This document shows positions 1-5,263 of a stretch of 5,442 nt of DNA, piece by piece. The notes under the pieces are model-generated. The model was not told where the DNA came from and did no database searches. It saw nothing but the letters and a program-made list of their open reading frames with translations. The position numbers were made by a program, and so were the translations under genes. Within the stretch, counting starts at the first letter, position 1, and every line of letters begins with the position of its first letter. Origin of the DNA: Bacteroidota bacterium (GTDB lineage: Bacteria > Bacteroidota > Bacteroidia > Bacteroidales > Prolixibacteraceae); NCBI GenBank assembly GCA_023393265.1, contig JAEWME010000120.1, positions 1 to 5,442 on the forward strand. The letters are read 5' to 3'.

Positions 1-1659
1 ACCGTCCATCTGGTTATCAATAACCAGGTTGGTTTTACGACCAACTACCTCGATGCCCGTTCGAGTACCTATTGTACCGACGTGGCCAAAGTGACCCGTT
101 CGCCCGTTTTTCATGTAAATGGCGACGATGTGGAGGCCATCATTTTCACCATTAAACTTGCGATGGAGTTCCGACAGCGGTTTCATATCGACGTATTTGT
201 GGATATTTTGGGATACCGCAGATATGGACACAATGAGGGCGACGAACCACGATTCACGCAACCTTTGCTTTATAAAGCCATCGAACAACATCCGAATCCT
301 CGTGATATTTATGCACGGAAACTGGTTGAGCGGGGCGTTTTTGCTTCTGGAGAAGCAGAAGAACAGAACAAATTGTTTGAGCAGTTTCTGGAAGAAAAAT
401 TCAAGGAATCTGAGAAAATTGAAAAGGTAAAGGTTAAGCGCTTTTTACAGAAAGAATACCAGCAATATGAGAATCCGGTGAAGGCCGATTTGAGCAAAGT
501 GGTAAAAACAGGAGTTTCGAAAGCTGAACTGATGCGAATTGCAGAACGGATCAACTATCTGCCAACGGATAAGAAATTCTTCAAAAAAATAGACCGTATT
601 GTAGAGGACCGCCGCATGATGATGCTCGACAACCGCATGGATTGGGCGATGGCTGAATTGCTGGCTTACGGAACATTGGTTGACGAAGGTTTCCCGGTTA
701 GGCTGAGCGGGCAGGATTCGGAGCGCGGTACGTTTGCGCATCGTCACGCTTCATTTGTCGTTGAAGATACAGATGAAAAATATTTTCCGCTGAAACATGT
801 AAGCGATAATCAGGCCACATTTGGTGTATATAATTCGCCGCTTTCAGAATATGGCGTAATGGGTTTCGAGTATGGTTATGCGTTGGCAAATCCGAAAGGC
901 CTCACAATCTGGGAGGCTCAATTCGGCGATTTTGCCAATGTGGCGCAGGTTATTTTCGATCAGTATATTTCGTCGGCTTTCGAAAAATGGAGCATGATGA
1001 ACGGACTTGTGTTGTATTTGCCGCACGGCTACGAAGGACAGGGACCCGAACATTCAAGCGGAAGAATTGAACGCTATCTAAACCTGACAGCAGATAATAA
1101 TCTTCGGGTTGTAGTACCAACAACGCCTGCCAATATGTTTCATTTACTCCGGAAACATGTACTGCAGAGTATCCGGATTCCATTGATTGTGTTCACGCCA
1201 AAGAGCCTGTTACGCCACCCGATGGTAACGTCTTCGGTGGATGAATTGGCCGAAGGAACATTCCGTGAAATTATCGAGGACCATGTATCGAATCCTGAAA
1301 AGATAGAGAAACTGGTGTTTACCTACGGAAAATTGTATTACGATTTGCATAAGAAGCAGGCAGAAGAAGGAATTACAAATACCGCTATTGTCAGGGTAGA
1401 GCAGTTGTATCCGTTACCGGTTGACCAAATCAAGGCTGTTTTTGCCAAGTATCCCAAAACGAAGCAAATTTTATGGGTTCAGGATGAGCCGTCGAATCAG
1501 GGCGCATGGCCGCATATTCAGCGGTTTATGCCCAATGTTCCGTTCAAGGTGGTTGCACGGCCTGCAACAGCTAGCCCTGCCGGTGGATTGATGGCGCAGC
1601 ACAATGCCCGCCTGAAGAAAATTATGGATGCCGTTTTTCAGGAAAAAGTGTTAGCTTAA
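1..1659 (+). CDS. sucA: 2-oxoglutarate dehydrogenase E1 component, C-terminal 552 residues (5' end outside window)
   Basis: This is the thiamine-diphosphate E1 subunit, which decarboxylates 2-oxoglutarate and passes the succinyl group to the lipoyl arm of E2 in the TCA cycle (cytoplasm). The frame is open from base 1, so the gene starts upstream; GTG at 82 is an internal Val codon, not the start. Numbering from the window edge, NNQVGFTT (7-14) is the end of the ThDP/metal-binding region. RYGHNEGDEP (74-83) is a family hallmark. The pyrimidine-binding transketolase domain follows with LSGQDSERGTFAHRHA (to about 250), the SEYGVMGFEYGY segment (E283 aligns with the conserved Glu that contacts ThDP), EAQFGDFANVAQ, and HGYEGQGPEHSS (342-353). 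The C-terminal domain carries WVQDEPSNQGAWPH (from 492) and RPATASPAGG. About 370-380 N-terminal residues are missing compared with the usual ~930. It ends in TAA, 51 nt before sucB, and is surely co-transcribed with it. The family match is unambiguous along the whole length. Confidence 0.97.
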   Translation, partial: TVHLVINNQVGFTTNYLDARSSTYCTDVAKVTRSPVFHVNGDDVEAIIFTIKLAMEFRQRFHIDVFVDILGYRRYGHNEGDEPRFTQPLLYKAIEQHPNPRDIYARKLVERGVFASGEAEEQNKLFEQFLEEKFKESEKIEKVKVKRFLQKEYQQYENPVKADLSKVVKTGVSKAELMRIAERINYLPTDKKFFKKIDRIVEDRRMMMLDNRMDWAMAELLAYGTLVDEGFPVRLSGQDSERGTFAHRHASFVVEDTDEKYFPLKHVSDNQATFGVYNSPLSEYGVMGFEYGYALANPKGLTIWEAQFGDFANVAQVIFDQYISSAFEKWSMMNGLVLYLPHGYEGQGPEHSSGRIERYLNLTADNNLRVVVPTTPANMFHLLRKHVLQSIRIPLIVFTPKSLLRHPMVTSSVDELAEGTFREIIEDHVSNPEKIEKLVFTYGKLYYDLHKKQAEEGITNTAIVRVEQLYPLPVDQIKAVFAKYPKTKQILWVQDEPSNQGAWPHIQRFMPNVPFKVVARPATASPAGGLMAQHNARLKKIMDAVFQEKVLA

Positions 1660-1670
1660 CAAGAAAATTG

Positions 1671-1684
1671 AAGGCTGCGGCCTT
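1671..1684 (+). other. Small hairpin in the sucA-sucB spacer
   Basis: AAGGC, a TGCG loop and GCCTT form a perfect 5-bp stem with a tetraloop in the 51-nt spacer, 11 nt after the sucA stop. No T-run follows, so it should not act as a terminator. A short GC-containing stem here could mark mRNA processing or stability between the two cistrons, but this is inference and a 5-bp stem can arise by chance. The rest of the spacer is very A-rich and has no SD sequence ahead of sucB. Confidence 0.3.
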
Positions 1685-1710
1685 GAAAATAAAAAACAAA
1701 AAGAACAATC

Positions 1711-2976
1711 ATGTTAGTTGAAATAAAAGTCCCGACACCTGGTGAATCAATTACCGAAGTTGAATTGGGAAAATGGCTGGTTGCCGACGGGGACCTGGTC
1801 GAAAAAGATCAGGAAATTGCCGAGATTGAGTCGGATAAGGCTACGCTAACCTTGTCTGCGTCGGAAAGCGGAAAGCTGAAAATTCTTGTTCAGGAGGGAG
1901 ATCGCATTGCTGTTGGAACAATTGCATGCACGGTGGATACTTCTGTTGCGGGGGAGAAGAAAGAGGAACAGGCCAAGGCAAAGGCTCCGGAAAAGATAAA
2001 GGCTGAAGTTTCGAAGGAAGTTAAAGTTGGATTTGTAGAACCTAAAACTACCGTTGAGTCAGAACCGACACAGGATTTGAGTAAAGTGAAGGTCACTTCT
2101 GTAGCTCAGAAAATGATGGAAGAATATCATTTGTCGGTGGAAGATGTGATCAACGGTTTACAACGGATTTCGAAGGCAGATGTTGAGGCAGTTATGGCTT
2201 CGACAAGCTCAGCAGGCGTTACATTAGCTGAGTCCGCCGATGCTAAGCGCACCGAAAAGCGGGAAAAGATGACTTCTTTACGCAGGAAACTCAGTGAACG
2301 CCTGGTTGCTGTGAAGAACGAAACCGCGATGCTGACGACTTTCAACGAAATTGATATGAGCCGGGCCATTGAAATGCGGGCCAGGTTACAGGATAAATTT
2401 GTTGCAAAATATGGTTTGAAACTTGGCTATATGTCGCTTTTTAGTAAAGCGGTTGCCGAAGCTATGAAGTTTCACCCGATGATCAACGCCCAAATTGATG
2501 GTGAGGATATTGTAACTCCTGAATTTGTCGATATTGGTATTGCAGTTCAAACGCCCAAAGGTTTGATGGTGCCAATTATCCGAAACTGCGAAAGCAAGTC
2601 GGTTGCCGACATTGAGATTGTGCTGAAGGTGTTGGCCGATAAGGCGCGGAACAAAAAAATCAGTGTGGAAGAGTTGACTGGCGGCACTTTCACCATTACC
2701 AATGGCGGCACTTTTGGCTCGCTGATGTCTACGCCGATCATCAATCCGCCGCAGTCTGCCATTCTGGGTATGCACAATATTGTCGATCGTCCGGTTGCTG
2801 TTAATGGTCAGGTTGTGATCCGTCCTATGATGTACATCGCTCTGTCATACGATCACCGCATTATTGACGGAAAAGATTCGGTTGGATTCCTGGTTAAAGT
2901 AAAAGAGCTGGTTGAAAATCCTGAAAGGCTGATTACCGGAGGTAAAAATCCGGAGGAAGTATTGCTCGGATTATAA
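1711..2976 (+). CDS. sucB: Dihydrolipoyl succinyltransferase, E2 of the 2-oxoglutarate dehydrogenase complex
   Basis: E2 core of the complex: it transfers succinyl from the lipoyl arm to CoA. The 421-residue length is typical. The N-terminal lipoyl domain (about 1-76) has the EIESDKA motif, with K43 as the expected lipoylated lysine. A charged Glu/Lys/Ala-rich linker spans about 80-125. A short helical segment at about 126-162 sits where the peripheral subunit-binding domain belongs, but it lacks the usual G-[ST]-G..GR signature (it reads NGLQRISKADV). The catalytic acyltransferase domain (about 185-421) shows GGTFTITNGGTFGS, STPIINPPQSAILGMH, and the active-site motif DHRIIDG with H382 and D386. 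The ATG start gives a full lipoyl domain from residue 1; upstream is A-rich with no SD, as is usual in Bacteroidota. Its position directly after sucA identifies it as the succinyl rather than the acetyl enzyme. E3 (lpd) is not in the window. Confidence 0.96.
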   Translation: MLVEIKVPTPGESITEVELGKWLVADGDLVEKDQEIAEIESDKATLTLSASESGKLKILVQEGDRIAVGTIACTVDTSVAGEKKEEQAKAKAPEKIKAEVSKEVKVGFVEPKTTVESEPTQDLSKVKVTSVAQKMMEEYHLSVEDVINGLQRISKADVEAVMASTSSAGVTLAESADAKRTEKREKMTSLRRKLSERLVAVKNETAMLTTFNEIDMSRAIEMRARLQDKFVAKYGLKLGYMSLFSKAVAEAMKFHPMINAQIDGEDIVTPEFVDIGIAVQTPKGLMVPIIRNCESKSVADIEIVLKVLADKARNKKISVEELTGGTFTITNGGTFGSLMSTPIINPPQSAILGMHNIVDRPVAVNGQVVIRPMMYIALSYDHRIIDGKDSVGFLVKVKELVENPERLITGGKNPEEVLLGL

Positions 2977-2996
2977 ACTTTTCAAAATCATACAGA

Positions 2997-3028
2997 AGCT
3001 CTTCGGAATTTTCCGAAGAGCTTTTTTT
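2997..3028 (+). terminator. Intrinsic terminator of the sucA-sucB operon
   Basis: A perfect inverted repeat, AGCTCTTCGGAA (2997-3008) and TTCCGAAGAGCT (3011-3022), is separated by TT. In practice this is a 10-bp stem with a 6-nt AATTTT loop. It is followed at once by seven T residues (3022-3028). It lies 20 nt after the sucB stop, the expected place, and separates the TCA operon from the lipoprotein gene downstream. Confidence 0.93.
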
Positions 3029-3078
3029 GTTTCAGGAAAGCCGTATTTCTTCAGCGTTTCAATTCCAGGGCAATAATG

Positions 3079-3102
3079 TTGACGGGGACTCATTTAAATT
3101 TG
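3079..3102 (+). promoter_or_regulatory. Candidate promoter for the DUF3124 lipoprotein gene
   Basis: TAAATTTG at 3095-3102 fits the Bacteroidota -7 element TAnnTTTG and would give a leader of about 50 nt. The nearest upstream TTG (3079-3081) is only 13 nt away, shorter than the usual 17-23, so the -33 element is weak or absent. Some promoter is expected because the strong terminator lies just upstream. The rest of 3029-3160 shows nothing I can name apart from a short TTAAATT direct repeat (3094-3100 and 3103-3109). Confidence 0.35.
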
Positions 3103-3160
3103 TTAAATTAGGGCGACAGACTGAAGGAAAGAATGTTTCTGACCGGTCGTATCCTGAATT

Positions 3161-3664
3161 ATGAAAGCACCTGTTTTGTCATTCTTGCTTGTTTGTGCGT
3201 TGTTCGCTTGCCAGTCGGGGCAACCGGTTGAAACGAAACACCAATCGGATTTTGAGCTTGCAGATTTGAACGAGGCGGATGCCGAAAAATCAGGAAAAAT
3301 GTATGTGCCAATTTACAGTGATATTTATTACCTGGATTCGAAGCACACCTTTTCGCTCACGGCTACGCTGAGTATTAGGAACGTTACTTTCACCGACTCG
3401 GTTTATATTTTCTCGATTGAATACTTTAATTCAAAAGGAGAAAAAGTGCGGAAATATAATGCCAAAGCCATTTTGCTGAAACCGATGGAATCGATCGAAT
3501 TTGTAGTTGAAGATAAGGATGATACCGGTTGAGTGGGGGCTAATTTTGTTGTTGATTGGGGCGGGAAAGCATCAGTCAGAAAACCGTTTATCCAGGGTGT
3601 GATGATTGGAACAATGGGGCAGCAGGGAATTTCGTTTACCACCGAAGGAATTGATATGCCATAA
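3161..3664 (+). pseudogene. DUF3124-type lipoprotein interrupted by an in-frame TGA
   Basis: The reading frame encodes a short lipoprotein: a signal peptide with hydrophobic core LSFLLVCALF and lipobox LFAC, with C17 the expected lipidated cysteine. The body matches my memory of DUF3124: MYVPIYSDIYYLDS (47-60), TFSLTATLSIRN (63-74), IEYFNSKGEKVRKY, and FVVEDKDDTG (114-123). TGA at 3530-3532 (codon 124) then ends the formal ORF at 123 residues. The same frame continues without another stop as VGANFVVDWGG and GVMIGTMGQQGISF, both conserved DUF3124 C-terminal motifs, to TAA at 3662-3664 (167 positions in all). The family usually has Gly-Gly-Ser/Thr-Gly here, so TGA most simply replaces a GGA Gly codon. 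It could be a nonsense mutation, a sequencing error or readthrough. The biochemical function of the family is unknown to me; the protein would sit in the cell envelope. No SD precedes the ATG. Confidence 0.8.
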
Positions 3665-3695
3665 AAAAAGCCACCCGTTGTGAGGACGGATGGCT
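3663..3695 (-). terminator. Intrinsic terminator of the rpsF-rpsR-rplI operon
   Basis: Read on the minus strand: AGCCATCCG, a 9-nt loop, CGGGTGGCT, then seven T residues. The 9-bp stem contains one T-G wobble. On the plus strand the same pair is a C-A mismatch and no T-run follows, so the structure favours the minus direction. It lies about 46 nt beyond the rplI stop. Its T-tract overlaps the TAA stop of the convergent DUF3124 gene. Confidence 0.88.
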
Positions 3696-3700
3696 CTATC

Positions 3701-3740
3701 TGTTTGAAATGTTTGATTCTGTGTTTGAAACTGTTTGAAA
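3701..3740 (-). repeat. Four copies of a 9-nt repeat in the rplI 3' untranslated region
   Basis: TGTTTGAAA occurs at 3701-3709, 3722-3730 and 3732-3740, with the variant TGTTTGATT at 3710-3718. On the minus strand the unit reads TTTCAAACA. Start-to-start spacings are 9, 12 and 10 nt, close to one helical turn. The cluster fills almost all of the space between the rplI stop and the terminator stem. The transcript here would be C/A/U-rich and unstructured. No function is known to me. Confidence 0.6.
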
Positions 3741-3741
3741 A

Positions 3742-4188
3742 TTATTCAGAAACTACTTCGAATGGTAATTCAACCACCACTTCTCTGTGAAGTTTAATTT
3801 TGGCAGTGTAATTTCCAACTTCTTTAATGCTGTCTTCTGAAATCAAAATCTGTTTGCGGTCGATTTCGAAACCTTTGGCATTGATGGCTTCTGCCAGCAT
3901 GATGGTGTTAACCGAACCGAAGATTTTTCCGGTTGTGCTGGTTTTTGCACCAATAACCAATTGAACGGCTTTGATTTTTTCTGCAACAGCCAAAGCCATT
4001 TCTTTCAATTTGGCTTCTTTGTGTGCACGCTGTTTGATGTTTTCAGCCAGCACTTTTTTTGCTGAGTCCGTGGCTACGATGGCCATTTTGTTTGGGATCA
4101 GGTAGTTGCGGCCATAGCCGTCTTTGATTTTCACGACGTCGTCTTTCGAACCCAGTCGTGCAACATCCTGCAATAATATTACTTCCAT
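3742..4188 (-). CDS. rplI: 50S ribosomal protein bL9
   Basis: bL9 binds 23S rRNA domain V and bridges outward from the large subunit; it affects frame maintenance. The 148-residue length is normal. The N-terminal RNA-binding domain (about 1-50) has the family signature in MEVILLQDVARLGSKDD and VKIKDGYGRNYLIP (19-32). A long charged connecting helix covers about 41-75. The C-terminal domain has TTGKIFGSVNT (85-95), GFEIDRKQI, and YTAKIKLHREVVVEL (127-141). It is the last gene of the operon, 20 nt after rpsR. The region ahead of its ATG is purine-rich (GAAGAAAGAA), at best a weak SD. It ends with TAA, before the 9-nt repeat cluster and terminator. Confidence 0.97.
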   Translation of the reverse strand: MEVILLQDVARLGSKDDVVKIKDGYGRNYLIPNKMAIVATDSAKKVLAENIKQRAHKEAKLKEMALAVAEKIKAVQLVIGAKTSTTGKIFGSVNTIMLAEAINAKGFEIDRKQILISEDSIKEVGNYTAKIKLHREVVVELPFEVVSE

Positions 4189-4208
4189 TTCTTTCTTCGC
4201 TTTAAAAA

Positions 4209-4478
4209 TTATTTCAACATATCGGTAACGTAAGGAAGCAATGCGAGGTGACGAGCTCTTTTAACAGCTTTGGCCACTTTTCGCTGGTACTTCAGAGAGG
4301 TTCCGGTAATACGGCGAGGTAAAATTTTACCTTGCTCGTTCAGGAATTTTTTCAGGAATTCCGGATCTTTGTAATCAACAAATTTGATTTTGTTCTTTTT
4401 AAAGCGGCAGTACTTTTTCTTCTTGATTTCAACCGTTGGCGGGGTCAAATATCTGATTTCTCCTTGATTTGCTGACAT
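4209..4478 (-). CDS. rpsR: 30S ribosomal protein bS18
   Basis: bS18 binds 16S rRNA as a heterodimer with bS6 on the platform of the small subunit. It is 89 residues long, with basic stretch KKKKYCRFKK (19-28; C24 is the only cysteine), DYKDPEFLKKFL (35-46), and the highly conserved core ILPRRITGTSL and KYQRKVAKAVKRARHLALLP (52-82). The ATG is only 3 nt after the rpsF stop and is preceded by a clear SD sequence inside the rpsF reading frame, which fixes the start and implies coupled production with its partner. In Bacteroidota, bS18 with bS6 and bS21 is known to cover the anti-SD tail of 16S rRNA, so the SD at this gene stands out. Confidence 0.97.
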   Translation of the reverse strand: MSANQGEIRYLTPPTVEIKKKKYCRFKKNKIKFVDYKDPEFLKKFLNEQGKILPRRITGTSLKYQRKVAKAVKRARHLALLPYVTDMLK

Positions 4479-4481
4479 AGC

Positions 4482-4835
4482 TTAGTTCTCCTTTTCAGTT
4501 TTAGCTTTTGATTTGTTTCTTCTTTTTTCACTGTAAGCCATGGCGTATTTGTCCTCAACAAAAGTCAGGAAGCGAATAATACGCTCATCGCGACGGAACT
4601 GAGTTTCCAGCGTTTTTGCAAACGATGGTTCTGCGGCAAATTCGAAGAGTTGATAAAACCCTGTCGTTTTTTTCTGGATAGGATACGCCAGTTTGCGTAA
4701 TCCCCAGTCTTCTTCATTGACAATCTCTCCACCATTTTCGGTGATGATGTCTCTGAATTTTTTTACCGTTTCCTTTACCTGAGCATCAGATAAAACGGGA
4801 GTAATGATGAAAACGGTTTCATACTGGTTTTTCAT
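4482..4835 (-). CDS. rpsF: 30S ribosomal protein bS6
   Basis: bS6 pairs with bS18 on the 30S platform. The 117-residue protein has the family N-terminus YETVFIITPVLSDAQV (5-20), the central signature WGLRKLAYPIQKKTTGFYQL (44-63), and RRDERIIRFL (81-90). A basic and charged tail follows (about 101-117, rich in Lys, Arg and Glu). The start at 4835 gives the usual bS6 N-terminus. An ATG 7 nt further upstream is out of frame and leads to a stop after seven codons. There is no SD ahead of the start. It is the first gene of the operon, with a leader of about 50 nt from the predicted promoter. Confidence 0.97.
   Translation of the reverse strand: MKNQYETVFIITPVLSDAQVKETVKKFRDIITENGGEIVNEEDWGLRKLAYPIQKKTTGFYQLFEFAAEPSFAKTLETQFRRDERIIRFLTFVEDKYAMAYSEKRRNKSKAKTEKEN
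4488..4493 (-). promoter_or_regulatory. Shine-Dalgarno sequence of rpsR
   Basis: On the minus strand AAGGAG lies 9 nt before the rpsR ATG, inside the last codons of rpsF (Lys-Glu, AAG GAG). It is the only strong, well-spaced SD in the window: sucB, rpsF and the DUF3124 gene have none, and rplI only a weak purine run. Because the bases also encode rpsF residues, chance cannot be excluded from this sequence alone. Confidence 0.7.
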
Positions 4836-4870
4836 AAAACATCTGAATTAATTAAACATGAATACTTTAT

Positions 4871-4884
4871 TCCTAAAAATAGGA
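4871..4884 (-). other. Hairpin at the predicted 5' end of the rpsF transcript
   Basis: TCCTA and TAGGA flank a 4-nt T loop (minus strand), a perfect 5-bp stem. With the -7 element ending at 4889, transcription should start near 4883-4886, so the stem would lie at the very 5' end of the mRNA. It could protect the message or be part of a regulatory leader. I do not see the CCG-bearing bulge described for S6:S18-binding rpsF leaders in other bacteria. A stem this short in AT-rich DNA may be chance. Confidence 0.35.
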
Positions 4885-4888
4885 GGCG

Positions 4889-4919
4889 CAAAAATAGAAA
4901 TATTTTACTACGAATCAAA
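4889..4919 (-). promoter_or_regulatory. Bacteroidota-type promoter of the rpsF-rpsR-rplI operon
   Basis: On the minus strand TTTG (4919-4916), then exactly 19 nt, then TATTTTTG (4896-4889). This matches the Bacteroidota -33/-7 consensus TTTG-N19-TAnnTTTG at every defined position. It lies about 55 nt upstream of the rpsF start, with no other gene between. The predicted start point is around 4883-4886. Confidence 0.85.
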
Positions 4920-4948
4920 TAATGTAGCCGAAAAAGATTGGTGAAGAT

Positions 4949-5260
4949 GGAAGTCCGGAGACAGGGGTGCGGAAGTCCTAAGAAATTTGGAATTCGTGAA
5001 TGAAAAGGTTGCGGGCATTGGGCGTGGAACATGGAAAAAGTCTCAGTGTTCAGTCGCAGTGGGCAAAAGCCGGAAACCGGAAGTCAGGAGACAGAAGACG
5101 AGCGCAAGGAGAAGTGAGAGATGAGAAGAGCGTGAAAAAAAAATCACAATGGGCAGTTGCAGTGTTCAACCCGTAACTCGTAACCCGCATCTTTCATCTC
5201 GTAACCCGCAACAATTTTTCAACTCCGAACTTTAGCTCACTTTAGGCACTTCGAACTTAG
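4949..5260. repeat. Mosaic of short imperfect repeats between rpsF and the membrane-protein gene
   Basis: This noncoding stretch is assembled from shuffled short words. GGAAGTCCGGAGACAG (4949-4964) recurs at 5079-5094 with one change. CAGTGTTCA occurs at 5044-5052 and 5160-5168. CAGTCGCAGTGGGCA (5051-5065) resembles CAGTTGCAGTGTTCA (5154-5168) at 12 of 15 positions. ACTTTAG occurs at 5229-5235 and 5239-5245, and TCCGAACTTTAG (5224-5235) resembles TTCGAACTTAG (5250-5260). The plus strand is purine-rich to about 5143 and pyrimidine-rich after about 5168. I see no credible gene in it: the longest open frame is a compositionally odd minus-strand run. Similar degenerate word mosaics are, to my knowledge, common between Bacteroidota genes; their function is unknown. 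Confidence 0.7.
5177..5210. repeat. 13-bp direct repeat, 21-nt period
   Basis: CTCGTAACCCGCA occurs exactly at 5177-5189 and 5198-5210. A partial related copy, CCCGTAACT, starts at 5170. The copies are separated by TCTTTCAT, which together with the flanking bases gives a 21-nt repeat period. This is the cleanest repeat within the larger mosaic. Confidence 0.75.
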
Positions 5261-5263
5261 TAA

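Noticed and set aside
82..84. GTG as a start codon for the sucA frame
   Set aside because: The frame is open back to base 1 and encodes the conserved ThDP-binding segment, so this is an internal valine.
2386..2775. 129-codon minus-strand frame inside sucB
   Set aside because: It is a shadow of the sucB catalytic domain; sucB is strongly conserved there and the shadow resembles no known protein.
3530..3532. Selenocysteine decoding of the TGA
   Set aside because: The family has Gly rather than Cys at this place, the protein shows no redox motif, and no obvious strong stem-loop follows at once.
4848..4859. Mini-ORF ATG TTT AAT TAA in the rpsF leader (minus strand), a possible leader peptide
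   Set aside because: It is only three codons in AT-rich DNA with no SD and no repeated regulatory codon, so chance is the simplest explanation.
4832..5032. 66-codon minus-strand open frame reaching into the rpsF start
   Set aside because: It runs through the promoter and repeat mosaic, has no family resemblance, odd composition, and overlaps the well-supported rpsF start.
5132..5147. GTGA, A8, TCAC palindrome with a long A/T run, considered as terminator for the upstream membrane-protein gene
   Set aside because: The 4-bp stem has the homopolymer in its loop, not after it. A weak wobble-containing stem ahead of the T-run on the minus strand is not convincing either.
5170..5210. Repeated CGTAACCCGCA considered as a CRISPR fragment
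   Set aside because: The units are too short (13 bp), the spacer is 8 nt, there are only two full copies, and no cas gene is present.
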